DNA of 64,000 bases, from positions 62,001 through 126,000 of the forward strand of contig JADLSH010000062.1 of NCBI GenBank assembly GCA_016169945.1. The letters are read 5' to 3'. Of the stretch, positions 57,307 to 64,000 are shown in pieces. Both the position numbers and the translations under genes were made by a program. Under the pieces are notes generated by a model, which was given only the letters and a program-made list of their open reading frames with translations, did not search any database and was not told the origin of the DNA. Every line of letters begins with the position of its first letter. Position 1 is the first letter of the stretch. Origin of the DNA: Trachythela sp. YZ-2020. Lineage: Eukaryota > Cnidaria > Anthozoa > Malacalcyonacea > Clavulariidae.

Positions 57307-60153
57307 CTAACGACAGCAAGTCAAAGACTGTATGAGAGTCCGCAAAGAGTTACATTTCAAACATATTGTTTTCCATGTTCTGGCGTCGTCTACGTTGTAA
57401 CAATTTTGAAGAGCTTTATGGTAATAATCAAAAAGCATCTTCTTAAATTGGCACATGGGTAAGTCTTTCAGCCTTAGGTGTTGAGGCAGTGAGTTCCATG
57501 TTCTCGTTGTTCTATTGAAAAATGAGCGTTGGTATGTAACAGACTTACATTTACGAGGACGGAACGATAATACATTTACATTAACAGTGGATCTAGTAAG
57601 CCTCGATGGAATTATAGGCACAGGCAGGACATCTACGGAGACAGTTATGAAGTTGTTAATGGCTTTGAAGAAAAACACGAGATCAAGATACTCATGCCAG
57701 TAGGAGATTGGTAGTAGGTCTAAAGATATCAGCCTGTCTTTGTACGTTTCAGCACAAAAGAAGGGTAGTTTCAAGATGAGTTTTGTGCCCCGGCGTTGGA
57801 TTCGCTCTGTCCTCTTGATCAACTCGATTGACTGTGGGGACCAGACTTGTGTGGCGTAGCCTAACACAGATCGTACGATTGTCAGGAACAATGTCCGACG
57901 TATTTTTATATTATTTATTTGTGGAGCAGATCTGCGCAGAAAACCAAGCATTTTGTTTGCTTTCGCACAGCGATCTTGGGTGTGATCTGACCAGGTTAAA
58001 TTGTTATTAATCAAAATTCCTAAGTCTCTTTCCTTCAATGTAACTGTCAGGGTCTTACTCTTGATTGTATAGTCCTGCTTTATAGGGTTTGCTTTTCTAG
58101 TTATGTGCTGACACTTGCACTTGTCTTGGTTAAAGACAAGACCCGAAGAGGTTGACCATACCTCTAAATTACTTAGATCACTTTGTAACAATAACGCGTC
58201 CGCACTGGAGTCAATTTGTTTAAACAGTTTTGTGTCGTCAGCAAAAGAGGCGATTTTTGAGTGATTTACTGCATCCGGCAGGTCGTTGACATAAAGTAGA
58301 AAAAGTATAGGACCTAGAATTGAGCTTTGTGGGACACCGGAAAGGACAGATTTTGGAGATGATGTAGCTCCTAAGACAGTAACACGCTTTTTACGCTTGG
58401 ACAAGTAAGAGTGAAGCCAGTGAAGAAGGTTACCAGAGATTCCAAAGGAGTTTCTTAGCTTTTTAGTTAGGGCTGTGTGGTTGACTTTGTCAAATGCTTT
58501 GGACATGTCCATATAGATTACGTCAGTTTGCTTACCACCATCTAAGAGGGAACCAATATAATCAAGCACTTCTACTAGCTGAGTTGTGCATGATTTCCCC
58601 GGAATAAAGCCATGTTGAGTAGTGCTGATTAATTTAAGTAGATGTTCTCTCATATTCCTAAGTACACAACGTTCTAGCACTTTCGATGTTATGGACAGAA
58701 GGGAGATAGGTCGATAGTTCTCCACATGGCTCTTGTCTCCTTTCTTGTGTACTGGAACAATGTTCGCTAATTTCCATTCTTCAGGTAGCTCTCCACAGCT
58801 TAAAGATCTATTAAAAAGCTGCGTGAGAGAATGGGCGATTTGCTGTGCTGTTTCCTTGAGGAGACGAGATGGAATGGCATCAGGTCCCGTAGCCTTGCTG
58901 GTGTCTAGGTTTAAGAGTGTTCTTAGAACTTCTTCAGTAGTAAGTTGTACGTCTGACAGCAACAAACAAGATGCTGGTGGCGAGGGAGGAGATGAAAGAT
59001 CTTCGAGATCGTCAGAGCTAAATACTGATGTAAAGTACTGATTAAACATATCTGCGATACCAGCAGGAGTAGAAACTGTGGAAGGTTGTGAGGAGGCAGG
59101 CGTTTCCATCGACATCGTGTCTGGAATACTCGATTGTTTATTCTTTAGCTTAAAAATCGACCAAAATCGTTTGGGGTTTGATTGGAAATTCGCGTCAAGA
59201 GAGTTAAAGAAGTTTTCGCGGCTTTCACTAACCATTCTCTTTACACTGGCTCGTAACTCTTTAAACTTGACACTAAGAGCATCAGTTGGAGAAGACTTTA
59301 ACTTTCGTCGTACTGCCTCTTTTTTCCTAATTGCATGAATAATGCTGCCATTCATCCAAGGAGGAGAGTTCCGACCTTTGATTTTCTTGGTAGGGATATA
59401 ATTTGTAACCACGGCAAGGAAAGTATCTTGCCAATGCATCCAACAGACATTAACATCGTTACTTGATTCAATTATGCCGGATAAATCAATATTGTCCAAA
59501 GCTGAGCGTAGACCATTTATATCGCCCCTACGGTAGTCATAAACAGTTCTGTTCAATTTGTGAGCTGCTTTTATGGATGTTTTCATATTAAAGACGATTG
59601 TGTCGTGGTCGGTAAATAATCCACTTTCAGTTGGATCAAGTTTTGAAATGTTCTCAACTTGGTCTGGCATGTTAGTGATGACTAGGTCTAGAACATTATC
59701 TCCTCTTGTGGGTAAAGTGTTCAGTTGGGTTAGAAAGAAGTCGTTTAATTGTTCCGTGAACATTATTTCATCCGTACCGGAAATTGCTGTTGGTAATACC
59801 CAACGGAGTTTAGGAAAGTTAAAGTCTCCACAAATTAGTATGTTATTGTAGCGAGAAGATAGTTGAGCCATGTATGAGTTAAAGTTTACTAGCCAAGACT
59901 TTTCTGCATTGGGAGGTCTGTAGCAGCAGCAGATAACGATTTTCTGATTATTGCTTGTGATAAGTTCCGTCGAGATCACTTCAATGTCAGCTTTAAGATC
60001 ATCAATTTCGCGTGATGAAGTGAAAGAACTTGATTTTACTGCCAGCATCACTCCGCCACCTGCTCGTAATTTCCGGTCATTCCTGTATATGGTATAGTCA
60101 TTGTGAAGAATTTCAGTGTTTTCAATGTTTTTTGTGAGCCATGTTTCCGTCAC
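57307..60153 (-). CDS. LINE ORF2: endonuclease and reverse transcriptase (jockey/CR1-like)
   Basis: 948 codons without interruption, and the frame stays open upstream to about 60,501. The apurinic-type endonuclease comes first: VTETWL at the start, CCYRPPNAEKSW (~76-87), CGDFNFPKLRW (~108-118) and TDHDTIVF (~181-188). The reverse transcriptase follows: NYRPISLLS (~479-487), MSKAFDKVNH (~550-559), SGVPQSSILGP (~605-615) and catalytic FADDTK (637-642). The C-terminus has the usual FNRTTRTWNSLPQHLR region. It would copy its own RNA at a nicked target. The usual Gly after VPQ is Ser here, as in the LINE at 34.5 kb. The start codon is uncertain. It appears full in ORF2 and potentially competent for RT; ORF1 was not identified. 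Confidence 0.88.
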   Translation of the reverse strand: MTETWLTKNIENTEILHNDYTIYRNDRKLRAGGGVMLAVKSSSFTSSREIDDLKADIEVISTELITSNNQKIVICCCYRPPNAEKSWLVNFNSYMAQLSSRYNNILICGDFNFPKLRWVLPTAISGTDEIMFTEQLNDFFLTQLNTLPTRGDNVLDLVITNMPDQVENISKLDPTESGLFTDHDTIVFNMKTSIKAAHKLNRTVYDYRRGDINGLRSALDNIDLSGIIESSNDVNVCWMHWQDTFLAVVTNYIPTKKIKGRNSPPWMNGSIIHAIRKKEAVRRKLKSSPTDALSVKFKELRASVKRMVSESRENFFNSLDANFQSNPKRFWSIFKLKNKQSSIPDTMSMETPASSQPSTVSTPAGIADMFNQYFTSVFSSDDLEDLSSPPSPPASCLLLSDVQLTTEEVLRTLLNLDTSKATGPDAIPSRLLKETAQQIAHSLTQLFNRSLSCGELPEEWKLANIVPVHKKGDKSHVENYRPISLLSITSKVLERCVLRNMREHLLKLISTTQHGFIPGKSCTTQLVEVLDYIGSLLDGGKQTDVIYMDMSKAFDKVNHTALTKKLRNSFGISGNLLHWLHSYLSKRKKRVTVLGATSSPKSVLSGVPQSSILGPILFLLYVNDLPDAVNHSKIASFADDTKLFKQIDSSADALLLQSDLSNLEVWSTSSGLVFNQDKCKCQHITRKANPIKQDYTIKSKTLTVTLKERDLGILINNNLTWSDHTQDRCAKANKMLGFLRRSAPQINNIKIRRTLFLTIVRSVLGYATQVWSPQSIELIKRTERIQRRGTKLILKLPFFCAETYKDRLISLDLLPISYWHEYLDLVFFFKAINNFITVSVDVLPVPIIPSRLTRSTVNVNVLSFRPRKCKSVTYQRSFFNRTTRTWNSLPQHLRLKDLPMCQFKKMLFDYYHKALQNCYNVDDARTWKTICLKCNSLRTLIQSLTCCR

Positions 60154-60299
60154 CCAGACAAGATCAGCGGATTCAGAGTAGACAAGCTCTTGAAAACATG
60201 AAAGATTACAACGTTGATTTCCGCCTAACGTATGCTGACTTTTCAGGCTACGAGCGTTAATTACAAGGCAGGTAGTCGAGTTGTTACACCTGTATCTAC

Positions 60300-60420
60300 A
60301 TCTATTCCTGCTACAGGGTCTCCTTCCACATCTGTTCCTACCACAGCTGGTCCTTCTACATCTATTCCTGCTACAGGGTCTCCTTCCACATCTGTTCCTA
60401 CTACAGCTGGTCCTTCTACC
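60300..60420. repeat. 60-bp minisatellite inside the LINE 5' coding region
   Basis: Two 60-bp copies of a unit containing CTACAGGGTCTCCTTCCACA. They are in frame with the LINE (20 codons each) and encode Cys/Arg-rich repeats such as CGRRPCSRNRC. Antisense frames are also open because of the repeat. Confidence 0.85.
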
Positions 60421-60795
60421 TCTGCGCCCATAGCAGCTACATGTCCTGTTGGAATGGAAACTGCACTTATACCTAACTCTAGCTCTGCAATAACATCCAA
60501 TTCAGCGCGTGACACCAATTATTTCCAATGGTTTGCACGATTAATAAAAAACAAGAATTCAATGTTCTTGGGCACCAGATAATATATATCAAAGTTAACA
60601 TCTAAAAATTTCCTTGGAAGGATTAATTCCCGTGACAGATAAACACTTTCATATCGCATGCTACTAGGTAAAACGTGACTAGGAGTATTTTGAATGGCTT
60701 CAAAGAGACAAACACAACTGGAAAAGGTTGCTTTCTTTTAACATTGTTTTCTATTTTCTACAGAACACGGTTATTCTAGCTCATTAAAAGATACG

Positions 60796-61470
60796 GCAAT
60801 AAAAAATTAGTTTCCTTTATTTGAAATACCTATTAAAATAATATAGAAAATTTTTTTACAACTTTTTCAAATCTTGTTTAGTTCTTGAAATATTTGGTCG
60901 AAAATACGAAAAATCACTGAGCTGTCTGCCATCTTGTATTACTGTGAATATGCGCGCATGCATATTACGTCCCAAGCAGGGTCAGGCAAATATTTTAATC
61001 AGATAGCCAATAGTTGTTATTGACTGATAACGTTTTAAGAAAAAACTTTTTTGAAAACAATTTTGAAACAAATGAAAGCGATATTAGTTTTATTAAACAA
61101 CGTTTCGATGCTAAATCGTGCATCAACGGAATATTGTAATTATTTTAACTTAAAAATTATGCACGACTTAGCATCGAAACGTCGTTTAAAAAAACTAATA
61201 TCGCTTTTATTTGTTTCAAAACATTTTAAGTATTTTCTAATTGTTATTTGATCACCTAGGAGTAGGTCTACTGTATACGACTAACCCTGCTTCTCATGCC
61301 AGAAAACCACCGTTAATGAGGCCAAAAATGAATCTAAGATGGCGGCCAGCTCATTGTTTTCACTCTATTTCAAGAAGTAAGCAAGATATGAAAAATCGGT
61401 AAAGGACACTTGAATATCTTTTTATAAATTCGTTCTTACGAGACAAACTAACCTTTTCTTGCCATATTTC
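60796..61470. mobile_element. Long-TIR MITE, copy 2, carrying a nested insertion
   Basis: Aligns with 25,275-25,760 at both ends (GTTCTTGAAATATTT, ATTACGTC, GATCACCTAGGAGTAG, ACCACCGTTAATGAG, AAGATGGCGG). It is interrupted by the 184-bp hairpin at 61,040-61,223. Boundaries are approximate. Confidence 0.7.
61040..61223. mobile_element. 184-bp hairpin MITE nested in another MITE
   Basis: Long inverted arms (TTTGAAACAAATGAAAGCGA ... and its complement) are flanked by TTTTAAG on both sides (61,033-61,039 and 61,224-61,230). The uninterrupted site at 25,540 confirms the insertion. Confidence 0.85.
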
Positions 61471-62290
61471 CTTAGAATGACATACAGCTGCTCACCTCTT
61501 GCATGGCTACACTTGGTCAAGGCATTTCACACTTATCGGCTTATGCAAGCTTTAGCAATCATTTTTCATTTTTTGGAAGGCAACGCATTTAAACATTGGC
61601 AATTTCATCGATGATGGGACGGTTTTAAGCAAGGCAAACTTTACCAAACATGAAAGAAAACTTGTTTAGTGAATCTTAATTACCACTTGAACGCTATTTT
61701 AAAGACAATTTAGGCGTTGCTACCCAAGGGTCTTGTTATGACACAAACGAGTGGGTGGAAGACTATTTGATTTACTATTTTAATTGAACCAAATGGTTGT
61801 ATTACAAGGACGAAAATGAGACGTCTCCTAAGGTACTGTTATGCACACGTGCTAATATTATGTCTTAATGGTTAATCTCAAAACAAAGACGACAGGATAA
61901 TGCATCCGCTCCGCATAAACAAAGCCAACGGTGGCCATATTGGAGTGACCTACGCGAATGTACCGTGGTATTGTTAACATATGAGTGGAAGTTTATTTAC
62001 AGTTTCTGATTATTGGTGGAAAACAAAATGTCTATTGTCTGAATATTAATTGGTCATCAAAGAAAGGCCTCCCTTTTTTTCTAGCTTTGGATTACGAATG
62101 AAGTCACTCCAATATAGCCTCCTCAAGTCTTCCTATTCAGGATACTCAGTTAAAGAAGTTGGGAAGCTAAATATTTTCTAATTTCGTTATTTTTTCTTAC
62201 AGGTACTCCAAGGCAACACAGACACAACACTCACACCAACATGTTCAAAACACCAATTATCGCAGAAGAAGTGAAAATCATTCCAAAGAT
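61471..62290. other. Intergenic DNA, no gene seen
   Basis: No supported coding frame and no clear repeat structure. Confidence 0.5.
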
Positions 62291-62293
62291 CTG

Positions 62294-62532
62294 GGGCCGG
62301 TTGTACGAAGCCCGTTTAGCTTAAACGGTGGATAAGCCAAAATTAAAAAACACTTTCACACATTTGGTGAATGACTGAACTTAAATCTTATGCCCTTAAT
62401 TTGTAGAACCAAATATAATTGTTCTATTCAAGTTGAAATATTTTAGCTTGGTTGTTCGATGAATGTATAGACTTGATCTATATTTTCGAGTTATCCACCG
62501 TTTAAGCTAAACGGGCTTCGTACAACCGGCCC
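62294..62532. mobile_element. PIF/Harbinger-like MITE with CTG TSD
   Basis: The left end GGGCCGGTTGTACGAAGCCC ... TTAAACGGTGGATAA is perfectly mirrored at the right for about 42 bp. CTG flanks both sides. A GGGCC terminus with a 3-bp duplication is Harbinger-like; that class is inferred. Confidence 0.85.
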
Positions 62533-62677
62533 CTGGCCCACATATCCAACTGTAAGAGTGGAGTTATTTACTAACTTTTGACCCTAAAAGCTTAAATCTT
62601 TTATAAAATAATGCCAAGTGATCATTTTGTGATTAAAATAATTTTGTTATACCAGTCGAATCAGTCTTTTTTTACAT

Positions 62678-62999
62678 GGGGCTTCGGTGGCGCAGTCAGC
62701 GCAAACTCCTTTCACCTCTGAGTCTTGAGTTCGATTCTCGCTGGGGACTTTACTCATCGCACTCATGTAAAAAGGGTAAGTCAACGCTCTGCCGAAAGTC
62801 GTGGTTTTCTCGGGGAACGCTGGTTTCCTCCCATAGAGAAAGTTGATTGGATGGGTAGGACTGGCGTTCCGTAGGACATACAGATTAGGAATGTAATATC
62901 ACAATTGTTGTAAAAAATAGATAATGTAAGCTACGCACATAAAATAGGTAAGCTTGATGTAATCGGTCAATGAAAAGCCCCAACGGGAAGTGAGCTGAA
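62678..62999 (+). repeat. tRNA-derived SINE (family 1 relative)
   Basis: The same head as in the array (GGGGCTTCGGTGGCGCAGTC, box B GAGTTCGATTC) and the same 3' half, ending GGGAAGTGAGCTGAA without the (ATGT)n tail. It is about 85% like the array copies and in the opposite orientation to them. Confidence 0.8.
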
Positions 63000-64000
63000 C
63001 TTCCAGAACAATTCATAAATTTTAATGAGTAAGTACACGTGTGTTTCTTTATTGAAAGTGGCGAAGAGCATTTAAATTACACGGCAAATGGGTTTAGTAG
63101 GGGAGGGTTTAATAGAGTATTTACGGTATTCGTTAAAAATTGCTTTAATTTATCTGCAACTAAGAATCACAGATTTAATTTTCTTGCTTATTTTTAATAT
63201 ATACACTTGCTTTTTCACAGTTCCTTTTCTACATTTTTCAAGTGCACAACATTTAATATCAACAGTGTTGAAACTTACATAATAGCGAACTTAAGATCTA
63301 CGACGACGCGGCAGTCGACAACGCCATATAAATATGTGAATATAAAGAGACCTTGATTGAACAACATTCTTGTTTTAGCTCACAGCTTTTTATTCATGAC
63401 TTTTAAAACGTTTCAACTGCAGTTATCGACTACAATGCAGGCTGTAAAAACAAACGTGAAATGCAGCTATTCATCCTTCTGACTTGCCGTCGTCCTGAGG
63501 ACGTAAAAATGCTCTCGTTGGCGTCGTGAACAAGACAGAGACGACGTCGACAATTCTCTTGGGACTACAAGTTTTTCCATTGCTTTATTACAAGCGAAAA
63601 TCTTCATTGTTAGAAGCCGCCGCGTCGTCGACGTTGGCGTTGTAGATCTTAAGTTCGCTATTAAACTGATAAACCACAGCTGGCACAGCATGATCCTACT
63701 CATCCTAGTCAACCTTTATAGTCAGCCTTGTCTGGTCATAATAAATTAATATACTCTCGATTGAACATGTTGGAAATATTTATCTTGTAGATGTCATGTC
63801 TATCGTCCTATTTGATATCAAAACCTAACATTTTCACGAATTCAGTTAAATACTTCATGTTAGCCATTGCGGACGAGGGAGCCTTCTCCCAGACTATCCA
63901 ACGGATTATTCTTCAACTTTGAGAAACTTTATACAAACTAAATTTTAATTTTAAATAATTTAATATAGTTACTTTACTGTTCTTATATCGAAGGGAATTG
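62999..64000. repeat. Dispersed repeat, copy 2 (runs off the window)
   Basis: Second copy of the 32,170-32,960 repeat, interrupted by the 380-bp MITE at 63,282-63,661. Confidence 0.8.
63282..63661. mobile_element. 380-bp MITE with TA TSD
   Basis: The termini ATAGCGAACTTAAGATCTAC and complement continue into CGACGACGCGGC / GCCGCCGCGTCGTCG. A TA dinucleotide is duplicated, as the uninterrupted site at 32,430 reads ACATAAACTGAT. This suggests a Tc1/mariner-type non-autonomous element. Open frames inside are shadows of the symmetry. Confidence 0.85.

Noticed and set aside
57307..60153. Host gene with an RT-like domain
   Set aside because: Domain order, C-terminal signature and AAATA tail are those of a LINE, and no introns or host domains are present.
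62678..62750. Possible tRNA gene
   Set aside because: Box A and B are present, but the sequence runs on into a conserved SINE body, lacks a clean cloverleaf 3' half and recurs many times.
63467..63712. Minus-strand 81-codon frame
   Set aside because: It lies inside a TA-flanked MITE and depends on its inverted repeats.

Overview
The window looks like a nuclear segment of a cnidarian genome, most likely a hexacoral (coral or sea anemone). It is AT-rich and intron-containing. It is packed with jockey/CR1-like LINEs, tRNA-derived SINEs, TIR-bearing MITEs and two lineages of Polinton/adintovirus-like DNA. The host assignment is inferred from repeat style and gene structure; no database search was possible.

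Layout. (1) 1-25,054 is a tandem array: two near-identical ~10.2 kb units (1-10,200 and 10,201-20,388) and a more diverged partial third unit (20,389-25,054). Units 1 and 2 each carry a C-terminally truncated, frameshifted protein-primed DNA polymerase B (minus strand), a 17-bp repeat array beyond its 5' end, a remnant of a small viral-type ORF, two SINEs in opposite orientation, a foldback MITE and a short conserved candidate exon. The third unit stops inside a MITE, exactly where the polymerase begins in the other two. (2) 25-33.5 kb holds MITEs, LINE tails, minisatellites and degenerate telomere-like tracts, with no convincing host gene. (3) 33.5-35.3 kb is a broken LINE. (4) 35,902-54,460, minus strand, is a nine-exon host gene for a secreted protein of about 960 residues. 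All splice phases agree from signal peptide to stop. (5) Intron 1 of that gene contains a structurally complete 3.8 kb Polinton (50,180-53,978): AG...CT termini, ~145 bp TIRs built on a 10-bp helically phased array, and a 6-bp target duplication (AATACA). It retains only a zinc-finger protein gene and a packaging ATPase whose P-loop carries a stop codon. (6) Intron 3 contains a ~2.1 kb near-perfect palindrome; other introns hold LINE fragments and three copies of one dispersed repeat. (7) 57.1-60.5 kb is a LINE with an open endonuclease-reverse transcriptase frame. (8) 60.8-64 kb is nested MITEs, a SINE and a repeat shared with 32.2-33 kb.

How the parts relate. Two virus-derived systems are present in complementary states. 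The tandem array multiplies a replication gene (polB) that has lost its termini and its 3' end. The Polinton in the host gene has intact termini and a packaging gene but no polymerase, integrase or capsid gene, so it could move only with trans-supplied factors. Their terminal arrays differ, so they are not parts of one element. The host gene appears intact despite the insertions because all of them lie in introns.
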